From Kitasatospora sp. SolWspMP-SS2h (GTDB lineage: Bacteria > Actinomycetota > Actinomycetes > Streptomycetales > Streptomycetaceae), in the NCBI RefSeq assembly GCF_003259315.1, contig NZ_QLLT01000003.1:186001-250000 (forward strand): DNA of 64,000 bases, given 5' to 3'. The translations under genes and the position numbers were made by a program. Numbering within the stretch: the stretch's first letter is position 1; each line of letters starts with the position of its first letter. Positions 24,676 through 31,434 of the stretch are shown here, in pieces. Below the pieces are notes generated by a model. The model was not told the origin of the DNA and made no database searches. It saw nothing but the letters and a program-made list of their open reading frames with translations.

Positions 24676-25908
24676 ATGCCTGAACGGACCCCGCCGCTGA
24701 ACCTCGGCGAACAGCTGCTGGAGCAGTTCCTGACCGCCGGCCGCACCCTCGACCCGCGGGACGCGCCCCGTTTCGCCGAGCAGTACACCCGGGCGCTCGG
24801 CCTCGGTTCGGTTGCCGTGTACCTGGCCGACATCCAGCAGCACCGCCTGGTCCCCCTGGCCGGGGGCCTGGACCTGCCGATCGACGGCACGCTGGCGGGG
24901 TGGGCGTTCCGGACGGGTTCGCTGCGGGTGGCCGAGGACACCGGGTCGGGCCTGGTGGCCTGGTTCCCGCTCACCGACGGGGCCGAGCGGCTGGGCGTGC
25001 TGGGGCTGCGCACCACCTCCCTGGACCGGGACGCGATCCGGCGCTGCCGGCTGCTGACCTCGGTGCTCGCCATGGTGATCACCTCCAAGCGCGACACCAG
25101 CGACAGTTACGCGCACGGCACCCGGGCGGACACCATGAGCCTGCCGTCCGAGATGCTCCGGGCCTTCCTGCCGCCGCGCACCGTCTGCACCGACCGGGCG
25201 GTCTCCACCGCGGTCCTCGAACCGGCATACCGGCTGGGCGGGGACGCGTTCGAGCACTCGCTGGCCGACGGGGTGCTGCACGCCGCCGTGCTGGACGCGA
25301 TGGGCCACGACCTCGCCTCCGGCCTGACCGCCGCACTGGCGCTGGCCGCCTGCCGCAACGCGCGCCGCAACGGCGCCGACCTGCCCGACCTGGTCGACAC
25401 CATCGACGGGGCCCTGCACGACTGGTTCCCGGACCGCTTCGCGACCGGCGTGTTCCTGCGCCTGGACATCGCCACCGGCACCCTGCACTGGGCCAACTGC
25501 GGGCACCCGCACCCGCTGCTGATCCGCTCCGGCGAGGTGGTCGCGGGGGCGCTGGAAGGCCCGGGCGAACTGCCCCTGGGGCTGAGCCACTACACCGACC
25601 GGCCCCGGACGGTGCGGACCGTCTCGCTCCGGCCGGGCGACCGGCTGCTGATCTACACCGACGGGGTGGTGGACGCCAAGGGGGGCCACCACGAGTTCTT
25701 CGGCCTGGAGCGGTTCACCGACTTCGTGATCCGGGCCGCCGCCGCCGGGGAGACCGCCCCGGAGACGCTGCGCCGGCTGATGCACGCCATCCTGGAGCAC
25801 CAGGACGAGCAGGGCCTCACCGACGACGCCACCATCATGATGATCGAGTGGCAGCCGCCCATCCCGCCGCTGCTGGACGACACCCGCCCCCGCGCCTCCA
25901 CCTGGTGA
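24676..25908 (+). CDS. GAF-like/SpoIIE (PP2C) phosphatase, paralogue B
   Basis: 410 residues; AGGTG lies 6 bases before ATG 24676 (GTG 24667 is an alternative). GAF-like N-terminus (about 20-150; LGSVAVYLADIQQHRLVPLAG, VAWFPLTDGAERLGVLGL), PP2C/SpoIIE domain (about 165-395) with YRLGGDAFEHSL, VLDAMGHDLASGL, NCGHPHPLLI, YTDGVVDAKGG and DDATIMMIEW. Both this protein and the one at 20067 have GGDAF(D/E)H where typical SpoIIE enzymes have GGDFYD, so they form a distinct subfamily. It probably dephosphorylates an unlinked STAS protein. Confidence 0.88.
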   Translation: MPERTPPLNLGEQLLEQFLTAGRTLDPRDAPRFAEQYTRALGLGSVAVYLADIQQHRLVPLAGGLDLPIDGTLAGWAFRTGSLRVAEDTGSGLVAWFPLTDGAERLGVLGLRTTSLDRDAIRRCRLLTSVLAMVITSKRDTSDSYAHGTRADTMSLPSEMLRAFLPPRTVCTDRAVSTAVLEPAYRLGGDAFEHSLADGVLHAAVLDAMGHDLASGLTAALALAACRNARRNGADLPDLVDTIDGALHDWFPDRFATGVFLRLDIATGTLHWANCGHPHPLLIRSGEVVAGALEGPGELPLGLSHYTDRPRTVRTVSLRPGDRLLIYTDGVVDAKGGHHEFFGLERFTDFVIRAAAAGETAPETLRRLMHAILEHQDEQGLTDDATIMMIEWQPPIPPLLDDTRPRASTW

Positions 25909-25988
25909 CCCGCCCCCGCCGAGCCCGTCCCGAGCCCCGGGCACGCCGGAGGGTACGGAGGCCGTCCGCCTCCGTCCCCTCCGCTGCG

Positions 25989-26041
25989 CGCCGGTACCGC
26001 GGTTCCGCGGTTCCGCAGTTCCGCTACCAGCGGTACCGGCG
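25989..26041. repeat. Inverted repeat with tandem units in its loop
   Basis: 12-bp perfect arms (CGCCGGTACCGC at 25989-26000, GCGGTACCGGCG at 26030-26041). The loop contains GGTTCCGC twice and GTTCCGC once. It lies about 80 bp after the phosphatase stop and may be its terminator. The remaining bases up to 26261 hold a 10-bp palindrome CCACCGGTGG near 26200 but no clear promoter. Confidence 0.6.
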
Positions 26042-26261
26042 TCCGCGACCGCCGGTCGCGTGGGCCCCGCGGGCGAGGAGCAGGGCCAAGAGGAGCGGGA
26101 CCGCGTGCTGCCCTCTTCCGCGTCGTTCCGTCCGGGTTCGCCCCTCGCCCGCCCGGTCAGGTCGGACGGCCGGTCGGGTGGGCTTCTCCCGTTTGCACCA
26201 CCGGTGGCACCTCTCTGCACCATAGTGGGCGCAAGGGAGTCAAAGCCGAGTGGGGGATCTG

Positions 26262-26963
26262 ATGGTCGAGCAGGCGTATGTTCAGCCCACGGACGTGACC
26301 AACCCGACGGTCGCGAACTTGCAGGCCCGGATCGCGACAGCGATCGACAACAATCCCGCGCCCGGCACGGGGACCGTGCTCAACCGTGTCAAGTTCTGGC
26401 TGCAACTGCCGAAGGCCTCGATGTTCCACTCCGGCATGGTCGATGCGGACTGCGATCCTCGCAGCAAGGGCGTGGGGTCCGCGCTCAGCGCCCCGGCAGC
26501 CCGGTACGACTCCGCAGACCTGTCCGCCCCCGGAGACGTCGCGGCGAAGTGGGCCGGGATCAGCAGCGCCTTGCACGGCGACCGTGCAGTGACCCTCAAG
26601 GGCCCGACCGACCACGTGGGCGGGGAGAAGAGCCTGTTCAAGCAGGACAACGGCTCCGGTTTCCATGTGATCGTGCTCCTCGCCACCGGCAACGACAGCG
26701 GGCCCGGTGGACGCCCCTTCTTCCTCGTCTTCGACCCGGACGTCAGTGCCACCGACGCAGCCCGGAGGGCTTGGGTGACCAAGAAGACCAACGGCGACAC
26801 CGTCGCGAAGGTATCGGCGCTCACCGAGGCAGAGGCCATCGCACAGATCAAGCTCATGCTGCTCGGCGCCCAAGGCGACGTGTTCGGCCCGCTGATCCGC
26901 AAGTACTACTTCGACACGGCGGCAGGGTTCCCCGCGATCCTCCGCGTCGGCACCGGGGACTAG
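26262..26963 (+). CDS. Orphan protein of unknown function, atypical codon use
   Basis: 233 residues from ATG 26262 (GGGGGA 4-5 bases upstream; GTG 26250 is an alternative). No family recognised. Codons ending in A or T are clearly commoner than in neighbouring genes (for example the first 40 codons), pointing to recent acquisition. No signal peptide or membrane helix. Features: KFWLQLPKASMFHSGMVDADCDP with the only Cys; SGFHVIVLLATGNDSGPGG; PFFLVFDPDVSATDAARRAW; a C-terminal RKYYFDTAAGF. The order Cys, His, Asp with HVIVLL and FLVFDPD strands is faintly reminiscent of papain-like folds, but this is weak. It is the first gene of the 26-31 kb accessory island. Confidence 0.75.
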   Translation: MVEQAYVQPTDVTNPTVANLQARIATAIDNNPAPGTGTVLNRVKFWLQLPKASMFHSGMVDADCDPRSKGVGSALSAPAARYDSADLSAPGDVAAKWAGISSALHGDRAVTLKGPTDHVGGEKSLFKQDNGSGFHVIVLLATGNDSGPGGRPFFLVFDPDVSATDAARRAWVTKKTNGDTVAKVSALTEAEAIAQIKLMLLGAQGDVFGPLIRKYYFDTAAGFPAILRVGTGD

Positions 26964-26970
26964 CGCGGCA

Positions 26971-26986
26971 TCAGGCAACGTTCGCC
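26971..26986 (-). repeat. 16-bp match to the 3' end of the IS630 transposase fragment
   Basis: TCAGGCAACGTTCGCC here and TCAGGCGACGTTCACC at 27452-27467 agree at 14 of 16 bases. Read on the minus strand both encode the last residues (ANVA or VNVA, then stop) of IS630-type transposases. The two copies lie immediately after the orphan gene and after the VOC gene, so this may be the scar of a second, nearly deleted IS copy. Confidence 0.4.
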
Positions 26987-27065
26987 CCGTCGTGTTGCGT
27001 GGACTGCGCCTCTCCTGGGTTAACGGATGGCCGCGGCGTCTGTAGGGCCTCGGATAGGCTCAGGC

Positions 27066-27449
27066 ATGCGATCTCGGACAGGCGGCATGTGGTGGGGAAC
27101 GACGATCGAAGCGCCGGACCCCAGTGGCTTGGCGAAGTTCTATGCCGGACTCCTTGATTGGCACATCGGGCACGAAGAGCCGGGAACAGCCGTCGTGGCC
27201 GCCTCCCCGCAAGGACCGTTCCTCGTGTTCCAGCAGGCGGACGGCTACCAGGCTCCGGTGTGGCCACCTGCCGACGGCGACCAGCGCCCGATGATGCACT
27301 TCGACTTCCAGGTCGGCGACCTGGACTCAGCGGTCGCCGAGGCGGTCGCCCTGGGCGCCACCGTTGCGGAGTTCCAGCCGCAGGAAAACGTCCGGGTGCT
27401 CTTCGACCCGGCCGGCCACCCCTTCTGCCTGTGCCGTGACGGCGAATAG
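27066..27449 (+). CDS. VOC (glyoxalase/bleomycin-resistance) family protein
   Basis: About 127 residues. Starts WWGTTIEAPDPSGLAKFYAG, ends NVRVLFDPAGHPFCLC, the usual single VOC module; MHFDFQVGDLDSAVAEAVALG is the central paired motif. Such proteins bind a metal and small substrates and act in resistance or metabolism; no substrate can be assigned. Start uncertain: ATG 27066, 27087 or 27027, none with a good ribosome-binding site. Its stop is 2 bp from the transposase fragment on the other strand. Confidence 0.8.
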   Translation: MRSRTGGMWWGTTIEAPDPSGLAKFYAGLLDWHIGHEEPGTAVVAASPQGPFLVFQQADGYQAPVWPPADGDQRPMMHFDFQVGDLDSAVAEAVALGATVAEFQPQENVRVLFDPAGHPFCLCRDGE

Positions 27450-27451
27450 AG

Positions 27452-27932
27452 TCAGGCGACGTTCACCCTGCTGACCACGGTGCGAAGGCGCTGGTCGGCG
27501 GTGTGCTTGTTCCGCCGGATGATGTAGCGGCGGATCATGCTGCCCTGGGCTTTGCGGCTGGGGTGGTCGGTGCCGTCGAGCGCGACGTAGCGCAGGGCGG
27601 TGAACTGAGCCTCGATCCGGTTCAGCCAGGAGCTGTTGGTCGGGGTGTAGGCGATCTCGACGTCGTTCGCCGCGGCCCAGGTCCCGACCCGCTGGCACCG
27701 CTTGGTGGTCAGGTGGGGCGAGTGGTTGTCGCAGATGATCGCGATGCGCAGGTCCGCCGGGTGCAGCGAGCGCAGGTAGCGGCAGAACTCGAGGAACTTG
27801 GAGCGGTTCTTGGTCTTCTTGATGTGGCCGTAGAGCCGGTCCTTGGCGAGGTCGTAGGCGGCGGACAGGTGCCGCACCCCGTGAGGTCGGGTGGAGGTCG
27901 CGCGGCGGCGGGGTCTGGGCCCGCGGTCGGGG
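27452..27932 (-). pseudogene. IS630-family transposase, C-terminal fragment
   Basis: About 160 codons matching the catalytic C-terminal half of IS630/Tc1-type DDE transposases: RPHGVRHLSAAYDLAKDRLY, RIAIICDNHSPHLTTKR (second Asp), YTPTNSSWLNRIEAQFTAL (the Glu), and the ending RTVVSRVNVA. The N-terminal DNA-binding half and first catalytic Asp are missing. Homology stops at about 27932, exactly where a CRISPR-like repeat begins, so the element was truncated at or by that junction. Not functional. Confidence 0.88.
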
Positions 27933-28082
27933 GTCCTCCCCGCACGAGCGAGGGTCAGCCGCAGCCCGGGGTAATCGACACCCTGCGGCAGTTGTCCTCC
28001 CCGCGCGAGCGGGGATGGTCCCGGCGTGAGACGTCCGTGAGACCTCCGTGCAACCTGCGCCCCGCGCCCCGCGGATGGTCCC
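27933..28082 (+). CRISPR. Three-repeat type I-E-like CRISPR relic
   Basis: Repeats begin at 27933, 27994 and 28055, exactly 61 bp apart (29-bp repeat plus 32-bp spacer, the type I-E spacing). The middle repeat (27994-28022) is intact-looking: GTCCTCCCCGCGCGAG followed by CGGGGATGGTCCC, with the CCCCGC/GCGGGG stem. The first copy differs at 7 of 29 positions, mostly in its 3' half; the third keeps CCCCGCGC and GGATGGTCCC but has lost a base. Two 32-bp spacers are 27962-27993 and 28023-28054. No cas genes in the window; the left side abuts the IS630 fragment. Confidence 0.75.
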
Positions 28083-28117
28083 CTCCCGAGGTCCACCTGC
28101 TGGCCAGCCGCGCGGAC

Positions 28118-28309
28118 GTGCACAGTGCCATCGAGATACGCGTCGGTGGCGTCTGGGTGCTGGTGGACGTCACCTACGACCCGGACTCCCGTACGTGGAA
28201 CCATTCGCATTCGGGTGAAGAATTGCTCGAACGAGGCCAATGGCTCAGGAATGCTCCGGGCGGGCTGCCAGACTGCGTTGTCCATCACCGTCCACCGGAA
28301 GAGCAATAA
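28118..28309 (+). CDS. Doubtful short ORF or 3' gene fragment
   Basis: An open frame ending TAA at 28307-28309 reads HSAIEIRVGGVWVLVDVTYD, then EELLERGQWLRN and a His/Pro tail. It looks like the end of a real protein, with lower G/C in third positions than neighbours, but no convincing start exists (GTG 28118 lacks a ribosome-binding site) and upstream it runs into the CRISPR relic. Possibly a gene cut by the rearrangement that trimmed the array. Family not recognised. Confidence 0.3.
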   Translation: MHSAIEIRVGGVWVLVDVTYDPDSRTWNHSHSGEELLERGQWLRNAPGGLPDCVVHHRPPEEQ

Positions 28310-28320
28310 CGGGAGCAGCC

Positions 28321-29064
28321 ATGGACAAGGTCGACCAGGATTCCCCCACGCGCGTGCCGGGTCCGGTAGGCAGCGGTCCTTTTCCGTGGACATTGATGTA
28401 CCACTCCGTGGCGCAGGACGGCGACGACCCCTACCTGATCACCGTGCACCCCCGGCGCTTTCGTCAGCAGATCCGCTGGCTCGCGGCGCGCGGCCTGCGC
28501 GGCGTGGGGGTCGGCGCGCTGGTGCGCGCCCACGCGCTGGGGCGGGCCCGCGGCCTGGTGGGGCTCAGCTTCGACGACGGCTACCGTGACTTCGCGGACC
28601 AGGTGGCCCCCGTCCTGGCGGAGTACGACTTCACGGCAACGGTGTACGTGGTGGCGGGCAAGCTCGGCGGCCACAACGACTGGGACTGCGAAGGGCCCCG
28701 CAAGCCGCTGATGACGCCCCGCCAGGTCCAGGAGGTCGCCGCGGCCGGCCTGGAGATCGGCTCCCACGGCCTGACCCACCGCCGGCTGGCGGGCCTCGGC
28801 CGGCGGGAGCTGGCGGCGCAGATCGTCGACAGCCGGGTCGCCCTGGAGGACGTGACGGGCGCCGAGGTCGAGGGCTTCTGCTACCCGTACGGCTCGTACG
28901 ACCGGGCCGCCGCGGAGGCGGTGGCGGAGGCCGGCTACGGCTACGCGTGTGCCACCGGCCGCAGCGGCGGCAGCCGGCTCGCCCTGCCGCGCTGCTACGT
29001 GGGCGAGCGGGACGGGGCGGTCCGCTTGGCCGTCAAGCGCGGCTTGCACCGCTGGCGGAGCTGA
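28321..29064 (+). CDS. Polysaccharide deacetylase (NodB homology, CE4)
   Basis: 247 residues, GGGAG before ATG 28321. CE4 motifs: TLMYHSV, LVGLSFDDGYRDF (catalytic Asp-Asp), GLEIGSHGLTHRRL (zinc His pair), CYPYGSYDRAAAEAV and a C-terminal ACATG. No signal peptide, so if it acts on cell-surface glycan it may work on cytoplasmic precursors or be exported otherwise. CE4 enzymes of this compact kind remove N-acetyl groups from glycans, often in exopolysaccharide clusters. Converges with the Cys-rich-module gene. Confidence 0.9.
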   Translation: MDKVDQDSPTRVPGPVGSGPFPWTLMYHSVAQDGDDPYLITVHPRRFRQQIRWLAARGLRGVGVGALVRAHALGRARGLVGLSFDDGYRDFADQVAPVLAEYDFTATVYVVAGKLGGHNDWDCEGPRKPLMTPRQVQEVAAAGLEIGSHGLTHRRLAGLGRRELAAQIVDSRVALEDVTGAEVEGFCYPYGSYDRAAAEAVAEAGYGYACATGRSGGSRLALPRCYVGERDGAVRLAVKRGLHRWRS

Positions 29065-29075
29065 CCGGCGGGCGG

Positions 29076-29095
29076 CGGCGGCCCCGCGGCCGCCG
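29076..29095. terminator. Hairpin between convergent genes
   Basis: CGGCGGCC (29076-29083) and GGCCGCCG (29088-29095) with a 4-base loop, 11 bp after the deacetylase stop and 60 bp before the convergent stop. GC-rich, no T-run. Confidence 0.5.
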
Positions 29096-29155
29096 GCCCC
29101 GCTCCGTCCTTCCTTGTCCGCGCCGCTCCCCGGCCGTTGTCGGCCAGGGAGCGGG

Positions 29156-29965
29156 TCACTGCTCCGGGGCGTCGGACAGGCGCAGCCAGGACTCGTGCCA
29201 CAGCAGCGCGCACTGCCGGTCGCAGCCGGTCGCGGCCAGCGGCTCGCCGTCGCAGCGCAGCCCGGCCAGGGTGAACCAGCGCCCCCCTACCGGGCGCTGC
29301 CACCACGCCAGCGAACGATGGCTCACCTCGGCCGCGGCGAAGCGACCTCCGGCGTACCGCTCCATGCCGGGCTGGAAAGGGACGTCGTGGAGCCGGCCGC
29401 GCCCGTCCAGCGTCGCCCGGATGTCGGCGAGGCTGCGGACCGTCGCCCAGTGAAGGGCCGGGGCGGCGGTGGCGGGCGGCGCGGCGGCGGGCTCCACCCA
29501 CTCGTCGCGGAACAACAGCGCGCAGTCGAGTCCGCACCCCTGCGAGCCGTCCGCGCCCTGGCAGGTGGCCCCGGTGAGGGTGATCGTGCCGGACAGCCGC
29601 CGGATCCGGTAGTGGTCGTCGACCATCCGCCGCACGACCCGTTCGACCTGGTGGACGCCGCCGCAGAACGACCACTGGCTACCGGTGAACCACAGGCCGC
29701 GGTGCCGGTCCTCGGCGTCCAGGGTGGTCCTGATCTCGGCAGCCTCCTTGATGCGGACCCAGTCGCCCTCGCGGTACCGGGACGGCCGCCCCGGGGCCGG
29801 GACCCCGACTCGGACCTGCCGTCGCTGCTCGTGGGCGATCCTCAGGCGCCGCACCACGCCCAGCGGGGGGAAGTCGCGCAGCGGGAGGCTCTTGTACTGA
29901 CATCGGTCCTCCGCGCGGACCGCCGCGTCTCCGGACGGGGCGGTTCGGTAGTCCTCGGTGGTCAT
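29156..29965 (-). CDS. Protein with two tandem Cys-rich modules
   Basis: 269 residues from ATG 29965 (GGGA 8 bases upstream; ATG 29974 possible). After an N-terminal segment come two copies of a ~90-residue module. Copy 1 (about 90-175): DWVRIKEAAEIRTTLDAEDR, WSFCGGVHQVERVVRRMVDD, CGLDCALLFRDEW. Copy 2 (about 185-265): SLADIRATLDGRGR, YAGGRFAAAEVSHRSLAWW, GCDRQCALLWHESW. The module (a start-of-repeat rATLD, then a Cys or Ala in the C/YxGG position, then C-x3-C-ALL-[FW]) occurs in actinobacteria near glycan biosynthesis genes, but its function is not known to me. Copy 2 has lost the Cys of FCGG (YAGG). Metal binding by the Cys residues is a guess. Confidence 0.7.
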   Translation of the reverse strand: MTTEDYRTAPSGDAAVRAEDRCQYKSLPLRDFPPLGVVRRLRIAHEQRRQVRVGVPAPGRPSRYREGDWVRIKEAAEIRTTLDAEDRHRGLWFTGSQWSFCGGVHQVERVVRRMVDDHYRIRRLSGTITLTGATCQGADGSQGCGLDCALLFRDEWVEPAAAPPATAAPALHWATVRSLADIRATLDGRGRLHDVPFQPGMERYAGGRFAAAEVSHRSLAWWQRPVGGRWFTLAGLRCDGEPLAATGCDRQCALLWHESWLRLSDAPEQ

Positions 29966-30145
29966 GGCGGACATCCCATCGGTCGGAATTTACCGAACCA
30001 GATTAGCGCTTTCCCCTTCCGGGCCGGGAGCGGGCACAATAGGCGTGACAATTATTTTTATCTGCCGAATGCGCTCCCCGGGGGAATTCCAGCCGCAGAT
30101 TCACCGCGAGAATGCGCGAGGTGCAATACTTTTTCCGTCAGGCCC

Positions 30146-30216
30146 GGTGGAGTGGCCGAGAGGCGAGGCAGCGGCTTGCAGGGCCGCGCACGAAGGTTCG
30201 AATCCTTTCTCCACCT
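30146..30216 (+). tRNA. tRNA-Cys (anticodon GCA)
   Basis: 71 nt. Acceptor stem GGTGGAG/CTCCACC with discriminator T, D-arm GCC...GGC, anticodon stem GCGGC/GCCGC with loop TTGCAGG (anticodon GCA at 30178-30180), T-arm GAAGG-TTCGAAT-CCTTT closed by a G-T pair. CCA is not encoded. U73 agrees with Cys identity. Unusual: positions 37 and 38 are G-G rather than the usual A-A. A weak AATACT (30125-30130) could be its -10. It lies in an A/T-rich stretch of the accessory island between the Cys-module gene and the IS5-type element. Confidence 0.88.
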
Positions 30217-30518
30217 CATGGATACACCCCGCGTCGGGGCGGGTAGGCCGGTGGACGTGACGACGGACCGGATCGCGCAGTCGCAGGGTGAACGGACTCC
30301 CCGTCGGGCAGGAGGCGAACGGCGGTCCGGGTGGAACCCACCTGAGCGGCACGTCGGAGGCGGAGCAGCGGCCCGAGCAGGCCCGGGTCGCCCTGGCGGC
30401 CGGCCCCGACCCCGTCGGCGCGTCTCAACAGTCCACCCGCGTCCACGGACCGCGGTACCCAAGTGCCGCGCCGGGCAGGAGTTCCTCACGCGGGCGCCCG
30501 CCATCCTGGCCCGCAGGT
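30217..30518. other. Non-coding stretch between tRNA-Cys and IS element
   Basis: About 300 bp with no supported gene, clear hairpin or promoter. Short open frames here lack ribosome-binding sites and natural composition. Confidence 0.4.
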
Positions 30519-31434
30519 CCAGGAGTCGTCTTCAAAGGGTCAGATCCAGAGCAGGATTGAGGCGATGGTCACGGCGGCTTGGAAGGATTCTCGGGTCTTG
30601 TCGCAGCGAGTCGCAAGGCCGCGCCACTGCTTGAGGCGGTTGAAGCAGCGTTCGACGACGTTGCGGAGCCGGTAGACCTCCCGGTCGAATCCGGGCGGGC
30701 GACCGCCGCGCCCACCTCGGTTCAGGCGGCCGAGAGCCTGGTCGACCCGCTCGGGAATGGTGTGCTTGATACCGCGTCCGCGCAGATAGGCGCGGATCTT
30801 GCGGAAGCCGTATCCCTTGTCGGCGATCACGTGGTCGGGTCCGTGGACGGCCAGGCCCGGTGCGCGGGACACGGATGTCGGCCAGGACGGCTTCCAGACG
30901 GGTGCAGTCGTTCACGTTGCCGCCGGTCAGGACGGAGCCGAGCGGCCGCCCTCTCCCGTCGCACGCCAGGTGCAGCTCGGTGCTCAGTCCGCCACGGGAG
31001 CGGCCGAGGGCGTGATCATCCGTTTCGTCCCCGCCGTCTGCCCCTTTTTGCGGCCGGCGGAGTGCTGGTGGGCCCGCACGACCGTGGAGTCGACCGACAC
31101 CAGCCAGTCGATGTCCCCGGCGGCGTCCTTCTCCGCCCGGAGGGCCCGGAGCATGCGCGAGAACGCGCCGTCCAGAGCCCACCGACGGAACCGGGTGCAC
31201 AGGGTCTGCCAGGAGCCGCACCGCTCGGGCACGTCCCGCCAGGACGTACCGGTCCGCAACTTCCACACGATCCCGTTCAGCACCACCCGGCCGTCCGACC
31301 GGGGCCGCCCCGCGCTCCCCGAACTCGGCAGCAACCGCGACAGAGCGACCCACTCGGCATCCGAAAGCTCATGACGACGCACCATGCCCGACATGATCCA
31401 TCATCACTTGATCAGCTTTGAAGACGGACCCTAG
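30519..31434 (-). mobile_element. IS5-family (IS427-like) insertion sequence, inactive
   Basis: About 0.9 kb. The right end, read inward on the minus strand, is AGGGTCCGTCTTCAAAG; the left end is AGGAGTCGTCTTCAAAG; 13-14 bases match, forming terminal inverted repeats. The right flank is CTAG and the left CCAG, consistent with a degraded YTAR-type target duplication. Contains one transposase broken by two frameshifts. Its right end coincides with the catalase stop codon (TAG). Confidence 0.8.
30540..31394 (-). pseudogene. IS5-family transposase, two frameshifts
   Basis: Reads in three frames. Segment 1 (31394 to about 31015): VRRHELSDAEWVALSRLLP, then IDWLVSVDSTVVRAHQHSAG with the first catalytic Asp. 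Segment 2 (about 31015-30840): DDHALGRSRGGLSTELHLAC, a different frame. Segment 3 (about 30838-30540): DHVIADKGYGFRKIRAYL with the second Asp, and RNVVERCFNRLKQWRGLATR with the Glu. One frame change is normal for programmed frameshifting in this group; the second, near 30838, breaks the gene. Confidence 0.85.

Noticed and set aside
26185..26230. TTGCAC ... CATAGT as a promoter for the orphan gene
   Set aside because: The spacer is 22 bases, too long for a normal sigma-70-type promoter.
28321..29965. Deacetylase plus Cys-module gene as a new anti-phage system next to the CRISPR relic
   Set aside because: The genes are convergent, not an operon, and neither has nuclease, NTPase or toxin features; closeness to a relic array is not evidence of defence.
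30146..30216. tRNA-Ser or tRNA-Leu reading of this locus
   Set aside because: The variable region is only about 4 nt and the anticodon is GCA; class II tRNAs need a long variable arm.
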